64,000 nt of DNA from Ipomoea triloba (taxonomy: Eukaryota; Streptophyta; Magnoliopsida; Solanales; Convolvulaceae), in assembly GCF_003576645.1 (NCBI RefSeq), contig NC_044925.1, positions 15,691,157 through 15,755,156 on the forward strand, read 5' to 3'. Below, piece by piece: positions 36,290 through 48,408 of this stretch; positions within the stretch are counted from its first letter, which is position 1, and every line of letters begins with the position of its first letter. The position numbers were made by a program, and so were the translations under genes. Under the pieces are notes generated by a model that saw only the letters and a program-made list of their open reading frames with translations, searched no databases and had not been told where the DNA came from.

Positions 36290-37410
36290 AAATATAGTAA
36301 ACTCATTCATATTCATACATTTTCGTCACATTTTATATTTATACTATAAAGTATTATGTTTAATGTTTAAAGTATTAAATATATCTATCTTAAATTATAT
36401 ATGTACTAGATTAGTGCTATGAAGTATTACATTTAGACTGTTAAGTATTGTATTTAAGGTTTAAAGTATTAAATATATCTACCTTATTAAACTGTGTACT
36501 AGATTAGTGCTATAAAGTATTACATTAGACTATAAAGTATTGTACTTAAATCTTAAAGTATTAAATATATTTACCTTAAATTGTATACTAGATTTGGGCT
36601 ATGAAGTATTAGATTAGACTATAAAGTATTGTGTTTAAGGTTTAAAGTATTAAATATATCTACCTTAAATTGTGTACTAGATTAGTACTATGAAGTATTA
36701 CATTTAGACTATAAAGTATTGTGTTTAAGGCTTAAAGTATTGAAATATATCTACCTTAAATTGTGCACTAGATTAGTGCTATAAAGTATTACATTTAGAT
36801 CTAAAGTATTGTGTTTAAGGCATAAAGTATTAAATATATCTACGTTAACTGTACACTAGATTTGGGCTATGAAGTATTACATTTAGGCTATAAAGTATTG
36901 TGTTTATGGCTTAAAGTATTAAATATATTTACCTTAAACTGTGTACTAGATTAGTGCTATAGAATATTACATTTAGGCTATAAAATATTGTGTTTAAGGC
37001 TAAAAGTATTAAATATATTTACCTTAAACTATATACTAGATTAGTGCTATGAAGTATTACATTTAGCCTATAAAGTATTGTGTTTAAGGCTTAAAGTATT
37101 AAATATATCTACATTAAACTGTATACTAGATTTGGGCTATGAAGTATTATATTTAGGCTATAAAGTATTGTGTTTAAAGCTTAAAGTATTAAATATCTCT
37201 ACATTAAACTGTATACTAGATTTGGGCTATGAAGTATTATATTTAGGCTGTAAAGTATTGTGTTTAAAGTTTAAAGTATTAAATATATCTACCTTAAACT
37301 GTATACAAGATTTGTGCTATAAAGTATTACATTTAGGCTATAAAGTATTGTGTTTAAAGCTTAAAGTATTGATTATATCTACCTTAAATTGTGTATTAGA
37401 TTTGTGTATT
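36290..37410. repeat. 90-bp tandem array
   Basis: About twelve units with TTAAAGTATTAAATATATCT, ACTAGATT(A/T)GTGCTATGAAG and TAAAGTATTGTGTTTAAGGC, spaced at 90 bp (e.g. 37081, 37171, 37261, 37351). Units share an internal AAGTATT sub-repeat. Because 90 is a multiple of three, long repetitive frames appear; they are not taken as genes. Confidence 0.9.
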
Positions 37411-37689
37411 TAATTTCAATTTCAAGAAGAAGATTGACAAAAGCTCAATCGTAATGGAGAAACTTACACCACAATGACAAGTTTAACAACATCATCTCCA
37501 AAAGCAGTTGTTCGCAACACTATTTCTAGCTACACAAATCCAAGACTACATGAAACAGAGCTATGAATCAATGCATGATCATCAAAATGAAATCAATAAC
37601 CATAACCCAAGCTAAACCAGATCGAAACTGATGATAATTTTAAAATCTACTCAAAATGGCGATAATCAACATACTTATAGAAAGATAAG

Positions 37690-38160
37690 ATCCATAAGAA
37701 GCCGGAGACAATGTTGCTTAGGATGATCTATGGATTCCCTTCGATCTGATGTTGCTCAGGTGTCGTCGTCGATGATGGTGGATGAGGTTTTATTTCTTCC
37801 ACATTGAGTCAATGGAAAATAGTTGCGGACACTCCGTTCATCATTGCAAGATCGAACTTGGTAGCTCCGTAGACAGTAGCTCTGATGCTGAGGACATCAT
37901 GGAATCTTTCAGAACGGCGTTGTATTTGGGCGGCTATGAAGGCTGGAGTTCCGACGGATGCCTTGACTGTAGTGGGGCAGCTGCTGAGTATGAAACAGAC
38001 AGATCTAACAAGAATATCCTTGATGCAGGCAACGACGTAGAACTCAAACGTGACGTGGGAGGTTTCACTTGAGATGAAGTCGGGTGAGATTCGGAAGAGG
38101 AACTTGTAGTTACGATTCGGAAGAGGAGTCGACCCACACAAGAGCGTATGTTTGCATTCT
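37690..38160. other. Possible captured gene fragment inside the Mutator-like element
   Basis: GC richer than its surroundings. A plus-strand frame (37782..38072) and a minus-strand frame (37809..38141) overlap. I recognise no domain in either. Mutator-like elements often pick up host gene pieces (Pack-MULEs), which is the reason for listing it. Confidence 0.3.
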
Positions 38161-38279
38161 GAGAAGGTAAGAGCTTGAGATTGTGCGCCACATATTGACC
38201 CATATTATAAAAGATCCGACCCGTCTCACGGATCTCAATCCGTGAGACGGTCTCACACAAGTTTTTGCCTTTCAAGAAA

Positions 38280-38565
38280 GAGTCAACTTTAGAATTTAAG
38301 GCAGGTGGACCTTATATAGTTGAAAAAGAAATTAAAGCATTGCTATGAATATTTCATTATTGTGAGTATAAGGGTCAACTTTAGAATTTAAGGCAGGTGG
38401 ACCTTAGATAGTTGAAAAAGAAATTAAAGCATTGTTATGAATATTTGATTATTGTGATTTGTGAGTATAACTCTTATGGTAACACTTGTGTGAGACTGGC
38501 TCACGGGTCTCAATCCGTGAGACAGGGGGTCAGATCTTTGACCTGAGACGAACGTTAATTCCTTT
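38280..38565. repeat. Tandem duplication (~87 bp) and a Mutator-terminus fragment
   Basis: GGTCAACTTTAGAATTTAAG and the following ~85 bp occur at 38281 and again at 38370. After it, 38476..38540 resembles the terminus of the element at 36021 (GGTAACACTTGTGTGAGAC ... TCAATCCGTGAGAC). Confidence 0.7.
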
Positions 38566-38574
38566 CTTATTTAA

Positions 38575-38893
38575 TAAAAAATTGTAATTTATGCTCCTCC
38601 ATAATATGTCAATTATCAATGTCACTCCTGAATTATTAATGGTGTATGTAAATGTTTCCCCTCAATTTTCAAAACGGTACATATATTGCTCCTCCTCTTT
38701 CATAGCGTTAGGGGGGGGGAGGAGGGGGGCAATATATGTACCGTTTTGAAAATTGAAGGGCAACATTTACACTTGGGAGAGGCAATATATGTATTCGTTT
38801 TGAAAATTGAGGGGCAACATTTACCCCACTAATAATTTAGAGGTGATATTGATAATTGACATATTATGGAGGGACATAAATTACAATTTTCCC
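38575..38893. mobile_element. Foldback MITE (319 bp)
   Basis: Inverted arms AAATTGTAATTTATG(C)...CATAATATGTCAATTATC and their reverse complement at 38842..38890. Flanks CTTATTTAA (38566..38574) and TTTATTTAA (38894..38902) make a 9-bp duplication with one mismatch. The centre has a G-run hinge (38710..38729). Confidence 0.7.
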
Positions 38894-38902
38894 TTTATTT
38901 AA

Positions 38903-41019
38903 TTTTTTTCTCATGTACATTATATACGAACATTCAAAATTTCAAACCCAAGGTATCCTTCAATTTCCTAGAAATCACCCAAATAAGTCTTGTCAAAATT
39001 TCCCACTTGTCACCCTTGAACTGAAAATTCTTAGAAAATGTTTTTCCAACTTAACATTTGGGAAAGGGAAGAAACCGTGTGGGGTTAATATATAGTAAGT
39101 CTCATAAGATGATGTTACTCTTGTTAGTTATCAAATTCGTAGTTCAGTTGTTTCATGTGAAAGGGAAGAATTTTCAAATTCGTAGTTCAGTTGTTTCATG
39201 TGAAAGAGAAGAATGTGTGTGGGGTTAATAGTAAGTCTCATAAGATGATGTTGCTATTGCTTGTTATCAATTCAAATTCGTTGTTCAGTTGTTTCATGTC
39301 TTTCAATTCCAAGAAAAAGTACTACAAAAGAAAACTTGGGTAGAAGTCTTCAGCATTTAAATACGTAGAAAGTTGTGAGAAGTGAGAACGAAGTTTCATT
39401 AATTCAATTTAATTTATTGATCCCACACAGCCACACATGGTAAAAGTCTAACACGTGATAATCTATAGACTTTAAAACTTTTATTGCGATGTAACAAAAT
39501 AAGTACAAGTGAGTGTACAACGGAAGTCTTTTGCTTGCTTTCTTTTATTTTTTATTTTTTTTGTTTTTTTAACACTACATACTTAGAGGTTTTAGAAACA
39601 ATTTAATTTGTGAAATTGTGTAGGTGTGTGTGTTTTTTGGATCGATTGGGTAATGTAAAGTTCATCCTCCTAATCCACCATTGCCTGCTTTAATTTGGGC
39701 AAAAAAATTACTTTAGGAATCTGTTGTTAAAAAAGTGATACTTAAAATTGCGCAATGATATTTTTGTAGTTATTTGTGTATCTTTAGGCGTCTGTTAGAT
39801 GCCTAAAGTCACCATATAAATTGCAAGAAAGGGCTTTAGGCATCTATTCTTTTTTAAAAAAAAAAAGACACCTAAAGTCCATTAATCATTTTTTTTTAGA
39901 AATTGAAAAAACAATAGATGTCTATTATAACGCACAATATAGACGCCTAAACGAGTAGGTAATATAAAGAGAATATAAATCTTAGTTCTCTCAAATTTCA
40001 TCTAATGCACTCTTCTCACTTCTTAGATTTCTCTTTTTCTTTCCCCCCTTTTTTTCTCCCACTTTAAGCTATAAACTCTTCCATAGAGATGGAGGAAGAG
40101 GAGAGTTTCTTCCGGCCTCCATCCAGATCTCAATAGAAGAAGCAATGCCTCTTAAGTCAAAATGTGAAACAAAGGAAGTTACCTCTCTTTCATCCCAATT
40201 TAGACAAATTAAAGGAAGCCATGCATGACTTCCTTCATTAAAATATGGATGAAGGAAGCGTGGCTTCCTTCGTCTAAATTTGGGTAGAAGACACGGTGTT
40301 TCCTCCATCAAAATATGGATGTAGGAGGGGCAGCATCTCCTATCCAGATCTAGAAGTATGAAGTTGCGCATCCTTTGTCTAAATATGGGCAGCATCAACA
40401 ATCCTTTGTCAAAATTTATCTTCTACTGAACTTTGGATGACTTGCTTCAATATCAAGTTCGAATTGTTTTGAAACTCCATAAGTAGGTAACCTATTATAC
40501 GCTTTAATTTGTCAACATCAAGTCTTCCTATGTTAGGAACAAATGTAATTTAGATTTTGATATACCAAAAGTTAGAAAATTTTAGTCCCCAAATCTGTTT
40601 TATTTCTTAGACTTAGGCACTCTTTCATTCGTTTTGAATAGTCCGAATAGTTACGTCTCGGATAGTTAGAAGACAAAACTTCAAAGAGTTGAAGACCAAA
40701 AAAGTTCGAGACAAAGAGTTGAGGAGTTCAAGAACGAAATGTTGCAAAGGCCAAATAATGGAAATGTCTACCTTTTGAATAGAAGGGGATTATAAGAATG
40801 AGTTCGAATAGTAAGAAAAACTATTCGAAACCGAAAGGTGAAATGAATTGAAAATTAAAAGTTATAAACTCTTTTCTACAAGCTATCTTCAATAGATCGA
40901 CTTTGATTTTTAAAATGTTCTTTGATATCTTATTTATTTACATGCTTTATAAAATAAAATAAAATAAAAAAAGAAAAAGAAAAAGAAAAGGAAAACGACG
41001 GCAGCTTTGATTATTGAAT
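38903..41019. other. AT-rich intergenic DNA with local repeats, no gene
   Basis: Contains three copies of AATTCGTAGTTCAGTTGTTT (39130, 39178, 39266) in a local duplication. A stretch at about 39780..39960 carries inverse motifs TTTAGGCGTCT / AGACGCCTAAA, which look like subterminal repeats of a CACTA element without visible ends. At 40090..40400, GGAAGGAAGC-type repeats produce a spurious minus-strand frame. No convincing gene. Confidence 0.45.
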
Positions 41020-41021
41020 TA

Positions 41022-41279
41022 CTACCTCCGTCCCAAAATGGATGTCTGATTCGTTTAACGAGGCTTGACTGAAGTAATTTTTAATCCAATTTTTCATATT
41101 ATTAAGTTTAGCATTAATATATAAAATTTATATATTTAGAAACTACATTAAAAGTACTATTAAACACAAAAAATTAAATTTAAAAATAATAAAAAATTAC
41201 TAAAGAAAATAAGCAAAGAAGGAATAGTTGGTTTGACCAATGAATAGTAAATAGGACAGGTAAAATGGGACAGAGGGAG
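41022..41279. mobile_element. Stowaway-type MITE
   Basis: Ends CTACCTCCGTCCCAAAATGG and CCATTTT-type TGGGACAGAGGGAG, with TA on both sides (41020..41021 and 41280..41281), as for Tc1/mariner-derived Stowaway elements. 258 bp, non-coding. Confidence 0.85.
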
Positions 41280-41281
41280 TA

Positions 41282-43380
41282 TATCATAAGTGTTGAGGTC
41301 TTTGAATTCTTTGTCTAACAACTTTTCACTATTCAATTGTTTTTTTTTTCTCTTTTCATCAACTGAAATGCTCAATAAACAAAAGAAAAATTTACTAAAC
41401 CTAAAATTAGAGGATTAAATTTGTAATTTCTCTTGGGTCTAATTATATTTCTCTCCCAATCAATAGCCTTTTCTCCAAAAAAAATTAAAAAGAAAAAAGA
41501 AAAAAAAAAAGAAAAAACAAGTGAACAATATCCATAAAATTTGACAATGTTAGAAAAAATGTGGAGTGACTGGTATGAGAGAAGTGAGGAAATACGATCT
41601 TCAGGTGTGTAATCACTTTTCTATAAGTTTTAAATCTCTCTCAGAGCAAGTCACGTGCTTTAATTATTCATATGCTTAAAGACATTTATTCGAACAATTA
41701 AAACCCATTAAACTTTGAAGAACTTACGGAATACCCGAATTTAGGAACCAAATAAATAATTTGACAAGACAGCCATATTATTTATCTTTTTATCCTACCG
41801 AGCTAGAATTAACAAGCATGATGTCTACTCAATTAATTTCCTCAGCAGATTAACATAAGCTAAAATTGGCTAAATTTAAACACAATTAATCACATTATAA
41901 AATCATAGGATAAACATAATTAAATCGACAAACTTAAAACCAAACTACTGCAAAATGTTCATAGGCAACTCATCACCCCAAGCATTCAAACTGCTCCAAC
42001 TTCTGGAAGTTGGTGATGAAGTCAAGAAACCCAAAACTCATCATTCCTCGAATTTTTTTTTTTAAACTTATAGATTGTTAGAAAATTATGTAGAGTGACT
42101 GGTATGAGGGAAGTAATGAAATGAGATCTTCAGACTTGTAATCACTTTTCTATAAGTATTAAATCTCGCTCATAAAAAAAAGAGAAGGTTCAAAATTTAA
42201 ACTTATGATATAGAAGAAGATGAATGAAATTCTAAAGTTGCTTTGTTTAAGAATCCCTATAGAATTGTAAGATTGTGAAATATCTAAGTAACTTTCAAAT
42301 GGTTAAGCAACGTACGTTATCATCCGAAGAGTTAATTTCAATCTTTCGGAGCCAGTTGTTCAGAATCAACCGTTTAGAAATTAACCTTTAGGATGTTAAT
42401 GTTTCGGTCCCAGAGAAATTAACCTTTAGGATGTTAATTTTTCAGTCCCAGAACCAAGTATTCTCCTGTTCCAACCTTTCGCAAAATCTGTATTTCCCAA
42501 TTAACTTTCTACCAAACTTAAATAATATTTATAACTCTACAACTCCAAATATTATTTAAGCTTTAATGGTATACATTTGAAACATTAAAAATCTCTATTA
42601 CTATATAAATTTCCAACGAACAACTAATCACTTATGATTACCAAGAAAATATTTTGACTAGATAGATTTCCTAATATTAAGTTTATAAGACACTGGCTAA
42701 TTTATTTCATCTTTTCTATAATCATTTTGTTTATTATAACCCAGATGAGATAAAATGGCATCGTATAAAATTACAATTTTTTTTTTTTTGAAAATGTATA
42801 AAATTACAATTAGAAGTTCCATTCAACAAAAAGTACTCAGCTTGCTTTCATTTGCGATTCCCGTGTTTAAGTTTTCTATAGGACTTTTAATTGTTGAAGT
42901 TGAGATCGAATTTTTCACTATTGTCACAATTTTAACTTTAGAAAAAATAAAAAAAAAAACTAATGAACAATTGGAGGGAGTGTATTGGAATTAGGGTAAA
43001 AAAAATTACAACTTTTACCCTCTAATTTAAGCTTAGGAAAATTTCCATTTGTTTTATTGAGTAGCATCCCACACGAAGGTTTGGTGAAAAGAGCGAGCCA
43101 CCAAGAAAAAAAATTGAAGTGTAAAAAGTGACTACATAAATAATTCAAGCTCTGAGTAGACAATTTATGGATAACTAAAAATGTCATTAAAAAATTTATG
43201 TATTTAGCAGGTGATTTTATATGGCAGCCTTCTTCCTCGAGTGCTTCTACTTTTGACACAACATATAATATTTTTCGGCCGACAAGGTGCGTCACTTTGT
43301 GCTCATTTATGCTAGTTTTTTGCTTAAATGTTAGGTATAGAAAGGTGGAACAACGCTTAATTTGGCGTATCTTGATTGAA
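41282..43380. repeat. AT-rich DNA with a ~95-bp direct repeat, no gene
   Basis: TGTTAGAAAA...GTGGAGTGACTGGTATGAG...AATCACTTTTCTATAAG occurs at 41549..41643 and again at 42076..42170, about 430 bp apart. This could be two ends of a short LTR element or a duplication. At 42375..42450 a ~38-bp unit with ATTAACCTTTAGGATGTTAA is repeated in tandem. The minus-strand frame 42960..43295 has no recognised domain. Confidence 0.5.
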
Positions 43381-44860
43381 GGAAGAAAATACTAAGTAAT
43401 GAGCAAGCAAGCATGGAAAGATGATAATCTTGAGAGAAAACGAGACTTTAAAGCACAAGGAAAACACCTGAGGGCACACCGGAGAACGAAGGAGCAAAGC
43501 AATAGCGTGAAGGTCATCTAGACGAACTCACACTGACACTCACACCGTGTCTCAGAAGTTGAGTTTCTGATCAAGAGACTCAAGCTGAGACTCACGGTGT
43601 GAGTCTAAGCGTGAGTCTCAATGATCAGTTTCTGATCATTGAGACTCACACCGTGACTCCCCGTCAAGAATGTTGCAAGAAGGCGCGAACTTTAGACTTA
43701 AATACTCTTCGTTGGTTATTTTGTACATGTTTTTGAATTTCTGAACTCTCCCTCTAGATTTCTCTCCACAAACCCATCTTAGAACCCTTCTACATTGTAA
43801 TCCTTCATCAATTAGAAGATTTAGAGGAAGAATTCCTTTTTAATTACAACATTCAACTTCAATTTTCATATTTCCTTTGTCAAGTTTAATTACGTTAAGT
43901 TTTATATTTCATTTTATTGCTTCTTACATATCTTGTAATTTTGAATTCCATGTTTAGTACTTCAATCACTTCTAGTTTTTACATTTCAAGTATTAGTAGT
44001 TAAACATATCTAGGGATTTGAATTGAACTTCCTTGATTATGGATCCCAATATGAATTGAATTGCATAAATTAGGTTTTGTATTATCTTAGTGTTAAACTT
44101 GGTTATAAATTGGGTGAAATTGAATTGACTCTTCATAGTTATGGCCAAATTATGTAAGGGATACTTGGAATTGGTGTCCACCTATGAGAATAGGGCTACA
44201 CCATAGTCATACTTCTCATATTTCTTACTCACCTTTGAGAAAAGAGAGTTTGAAGAAAATAGGCACACAAAGTGTTTGTTGAATTGCCTCTTCTAGCCAA
44301 GTTGCCCTCAGAATGGGACTTAGGATTAGTTGATAGTCCAATTGATCACGAGAGTGACATTAGCACTTAAACCATTCCCCCAAGTTCATCATCTAGAATT
44401 ACATAACTTAAACCTCAGATATAGAAGGAATTCTATGCAAGGATGCTCGGTTCAATTCTCTATTTCATCTATTATATCTTAATTCATTTGCTTGTTAACA
44501 TTATATATTATTAGAACATGCAATATTCAACTATCTATTGGTTAGCTTTCAAACACTGTATGTACCCGTGCTTAACCCCTCATTACTTAGATTACTTAAA
44601 GTTATTCTTTGAGGACTATACTCTTAATTTTCCATCACCACTAAAATCGACTTTCAAAATTAGAAACATTTTTCAGTTTTCTAGAAAACTATAAAATATT
44701 TAAAAATTGTTTATTAAATGGAAAACAAAATCTCTATTATTTATTTATCTTACATATTTATTCATTACTATATTTTTTGTGTAAACTAAGAGGTGTTCCA
44801 GGTCTATATCTTCATCTATCTAAGAGGCATGGGAGCTAGCCCATGGGGTACTTAGTAATG
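43381..44860. other. Possible LTR-type remnant, no coding capacity
   Basis: Contains a GC-richer block (43440..43660) with repeated GAGACTCACACCGTG and its inverse. A long stretch follows with the style of an LTR or untranslated leader of a large Ty3/gypsy element (many short ATGs, no frame). No direct-repeat partner in the window, so this is a weak call. Confidence 0.25.
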
Positions 44861-44866
44861 ATTGCT

Positions 44867-45012
44867 TGATTCCCACGATTGCCCTCATATGTAAACAATA
44901 TGCAATCTTGTACCCATATACTTGCCACAATTGTAGCAATGAAATGTAAATTTACCGTGTTTGGTACTACCTCCATCTCTTCTTTGGTTGGAGTTACCAC
45001 ATTCTCTTCCAC
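44867..45012 (-). pseudogene. Fragment of copia gag (zinc-knuckle region)
   Basis: Matches 33838..33990 of the copia gag at about 80 percent by eye: CACAATTGTAGCAATGAAATG, TTGGTTGGAGTTACCAC and the preceding bases are shared, same orientation. It ends at TCTTCCACCATC, where the hairpin-bearing CACTA-like sequence begins. It is probably a separate older copy of the family. Confidence 0.65.
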
Positions 45013-45118
45013 CATCTGCGTCCGGAACTGCCCAGTTCCGGACGTAGATGGTCTTAATTAACTATCTGCGATCAGAACTGCCCAGTTTCGGACGTAGATA
45101 ATATTTTTTTTTTTAAAT

Positions 45119-45160
45119 TGACTATCTGCGTCCGGAACTGCAGTTCCGGACGCAGATAGT
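45119..45160. repeat. 42-bp perfect palindrome
   Basis: GACTATCTGCGTCCGGAACTG followed at once by its exact reverse complement. Two imperfect versions of the same hairpin lie just to the left (45019..45056 and 45060..45100). Confidence 0.95.
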
Positions 45161-45862
45161 CCTATTTTTTTTATATACAATTTATTTGTTGTGCACCCCA
45201 AAAAATTTCCTGTAGCATTTACAATATTGTAGTTCCTGCCCAGTTCTCAACACATACATATACAAACCACATCAAATTCACAAATCTCAAAACATAAACA
45301 ACACTTCAAATCTAAATTGTCACGACTTCAAAGCTTAGTTACCAACACCTCAAAGCTAGCTAAGTTCTCAAAACAATCTATTCATCAACACCATCCAACA
45401 CTAGCTACTTCAAAGTTTTCAAATCTTCAATTATAAACAACACTTCAAATCTAAATAATTCTCAACAATTCAAAGCTAAGTTACCAACACCTCAAATCTA
45501 GCTAAGTTCTCAAAACAATCTATTCAACACCATCCAACACTTCAAAGTTTTCAAAACACTTTACTCAAGCAAAGTAAACACTACTAAATTAATAAAAACT
45601 AAGTACCAACACATACATCATTACAATTAACTAAATAAGAGTTCAAACATTATATATGTAAGCAACATGCATGTTTACCTACAACAATATCTAAATAAAA
45701 CATTTTTACCTACACAAAATATCATAAACATTCTTCACAAAAATTATATTTAAATTTGATTATATACTTTATTGATAATTATTTTATTTACTTATTTACT
45801 AATATTTATTTTTTTTTATAATTTTTCACTTTCATTTTTTATATATACATAACACATATTGT

Positions 45863-45867
<5 letters not shown>

Positions 45868-45946
<79 letters not shown>

Positions 45947-45950
45947 TACA
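45868..45950. repeat. (TA)n(CA)n microsatellite
   Basis: About 28 TA units followed by about 11 CA units. Confidence 0.95.
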
Positions 45951-46660
45951 TACATAACACATAATACACAATATACAATTTTTATATACATATACATACA
46001 TAACACATAATGCATAATATACAAGAAAATTTCTAATAAAATATATTATTGAATATTTTAACACATAATAGCAAGTATATACATATACATAATACACAAT
46101 TTTTTAAATTAAACTATCACAATATTAATACCTAACATATACAATAACACACAATAATTAATCAAAATTATATTAAACAATAACAAATATTTCTTAAGTA
46201 TAAAACAAATAAATAAAATTAAATTAAAAAAGCGTATATACATACCTAAATACCGGCGAGCAGCGGCGAAGAGCAAGGAGGTGACCGGCGGCGAGGTGGT
46301 GCGGCAGTTGCGTCTAACGGCAAGTTGGTGCGGCGGTTGCATCCGGCGGCGAGGAGCAGCGGCGACGCGGCGGCGGTAATGGAGGTGTGGGGAAGGTGGT
46401 GCGCCGATGCGGCGCCGTGGCTGTGTTGATGGCGATGGTGATGGCTGTGTTTGAAGATCGACCAGATCCAGATCTAAACTTCTATATATATATATATAGA
46501 GGTAGCTACTTTGGACGCAGCTACATGTAACGCGTTACACCAGCTGCGTCCTTGTCCATTTAAAAAGATAAAAATAATTAAATAGTGGACAATTTAATTA
46601 CAAAAATGCCACCGCGTCACTTTACGCGTCTGGAGTTTGAACTCCGGACGCAAATCAATA

Positions 46661-47172
46661 ATGTACAGAATTATATACCAGAATATACAGAATCATATAT
46701 GAGAATACACAGAATTTATGAATAGAATACATAGATTTTTTAGCCTAAGTATTATCTCTGTTGTTTCATGGAGTATGGTTTTGGAAATCAATAATGTACA
46801 GAATTACATACTAGAATACACAGAATCAATTAAAAGGATACATAGAATATAAGCCTAAGTATTATCTCTTATGTTCCATGAGGTATGGTATTGGAAATTA
46901 ATAATGTACAGAATTACATACTAGAATACACAGAATCAATGACTAGAATACACAGAATATCATCACAAAATACACAGAACTCATCTTATAAGTTAAGGCC
47001 GAACGGGAAACGGAAAAATCGTTAATTAAAAGAAGCAAAATGACATCGTTTTGATCGGAGTACACAATGCATTGTTCACCCTAGTTCACGATATAAATTG
47101 TCCTAGCCCAATGCCATAGGATTTTCTTATTTCTCGACCCAAGATATATGCTTGGAAGTGTGAGCCCATCAA
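46661..47172. repeat. Dispersed short repeats, no gene
   Basis: Repeated AATACACAGAAT(C/T) and AATAATGTACAGAATTA(C/T)A motifs with two longer copies of CCTAAGTATTATCTCT(G/T). No reading frame. Confidence 0.6.
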
Positions 47173-47181
47173 TAATATCTA

Positions 47182-47572
47182 CCACAATGTCCACACAGAT
47201 GTATGCACTATAGTCCAAAAACATATAAAGTACATTATTTTGACTTATAAAATACATTATCCTAACACATAAAGTTCATTATTTTAACTCACAAAATACA
47301 TTATCTTATCCCAGAAATTTTATTATTTCTAACACATAAGGTACATTATATACTATTCTATTTCATAAAATACATTATTCTACCCTAGAAATTTTATTAT
47401 TTTAACATACATAAAGTACATTATTCTAACACATAAATTACATTATTTTAACTCATTAAATATATTATCTCATATGCACCAGAATGTTCATTATTCTAAA
47501 GCAATGATTTTCTCTGAACATCAAAATGATATCGTTTGACTGTGGTCCACACAGTCCACATAATAATTTGTC
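47182..47572. mobile_element. Mutator-type MITE (391 bp)
   Basis: Perfect 9-bp target duplication TAATATCTA (47173..47181 and 47573..47581). Ends CCACAATGTCCACACAG and CTGTGGTCCACACAGTCCAC...AATTTGTC. The interior is a run of AAAGTACATTATTTTAAC units. Same family as 49346..49602. Confidence 0.7.
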
Positions 47573-47581
47573 TAATATCTA

Positions 47582-48006
47582 ACTATCTAACTATCTAATT
47601 ATAAAGATGTATATTATCTAATTATTTTACAAATGTACTAATGTAATATCTAAGACAATGAATAGTGATTAATAACATGTGAATATTAAAAAAATAAAAA
47701 CGAAGAAGCAATAAATATAATAAAAATAATATTTTATTAGTTAGATAATTATACTAAAGATTTTTTATTAAATGAAAACAAAATTAAATTCAAATCTAAA
47801 TAAATAAATAATATAAAAAATATAGTAAAAGACTGTTTGAATGAACATAATAGCAATAAGTTGCAACTCTTCTTCTTCAAGAGATATTATGCCCTATTAT
47901 ATATAACAAATCAAAAAGAAATGAATTCAACAGTAATAAATTACACATCAACTTCTCTTAAATAAATAATTCTATTTTTTTTTTTGAAAACAAAGAAGCT
48001 AATTCA
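47582..48006. other. AT-rich spacer, no gene
   Basis: Very AT-rich with poly(A) runs. No frame or recognised repeat. Confidence 0.5.
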
Positions 48007-48408
48007 TTAATCATAGGCTGAAACGTTTACAATAAAGATCGATGGAATGGTCAAGCATTCCTTACAGTCAGACATAGAAATAACTTCCATAGCATAGAAA
48101 ACTTGATTCGTAGACTGTTTTACAAATTTGAAGCTGAATTCTTTGAACGAACTTAAAGCTTCTTTAATGATTTGGTCAAACGTACCCAAGACCGACACTG
48201 GTTGAATAGTCTTGCACACCACCTGAGTATCTATTTCCATTCTTCTATCCATTGACAATATCTCCAACGCCATTCTTCTATCTATTGACAATATCTCCAT
48301 TGGGCTGAACTGCATATCATAGTTCATAGGAGTCTCTTTCTCATTGTCATGTTTGTCACCCAAGATGAGATTCACGTACGCTATGACTAGTTTTATCGTT
48401 TCACGCAT
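48007..48408 (-). CDS. Unrecognised small reading frame (133 codons)
   Basis: First ATG of the open frame is at 48408; it continues upstream to 48486 without another ATG. The predicted protein (MRETIKLVIAYVNLILGD..., ending IFIVNVSAYD) matches no family I know. It contains an internal near-duplication (ILSIDRRMALEILSMDRRM), visible in the DNA as a 33-bp tandem repeat. A GC-rich purine segment follows to the right (48540..48720). It could be a fragment of a host gene or TE-captured sequence. Low confidence that it is expressed. Confidence 0.25.
   Translation of the reverse strand: MRETIKLVIAYVNLILGDKHDNEKETPMNYDMQFSPMEILSIDRRMALEILSMDRRMEIDTQVVCKTIQPVSVLGTFDQIIKEALSSFKEFSFKFVKQSTNQVFYAMEVISMSDCKECLTIPSIFIVNVSAYD

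Larger units (their letters stand above)
36021..38269. mobile_element. Mutator-like element, 2.25 kb, with a tandem array
   Basis: Perfect 9-bp target duplication TTTCAAGAA (36012..36020 and 38270..38278). Terminal inverted repeats GGGTAACACTTG...ACCGTCTCAC and GTGAGACGGTCTCAC...CAAGTTTTTGCC, each followed by a second GTGAGACGGGTC copy. The left half is a 90-bp tandem array. The right half (37690..38160) has higher GC and short overlapping frames on both strands. No MULE transposase is visible, so it is non-autonomous. Confidence 0.8.
45013..46660 (-). mobile_element. CACTA-like non-autonomous element (hairpin ends)
   Basis: Left end: three consecutive hairpins of CTATCTGCGTCCGGAACTG and its inverse. 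Right end: GGACGCAGCTACATGTAACG / CAGCTGCGTCC and CTCCGGACGCAAATC. A GC-rich segment (46255..46445) reads on the minus strand as GCCGCCG-rich leader ending at TATTTAG|GTATGTATA, the same layout as the CACTA end at 26882..27600. Between them is AT-rich DNA with a ~125-bp duplication (TTACCAACACCTCAAA at 45339 and 45482). The exact CACTA termini were not seen. Confidence 0.4.

Noticed and set aside
37078..37413. Repetitive 111-residue frame
   Set aside because: Product of the 90-bp tandem array, which keeps phase because 90 is divisible by three.
40069..40401. 110-residue minus-strand frame
   Set aside because: Arises from GGAAGGAAGC-type repeats; no recognised domain and no gene structure.
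45816..46097. Frame rich in Tyr-Ile and Cys-Val
   Set aside because: Translation of the (TA)n(CA)n microsatellite.
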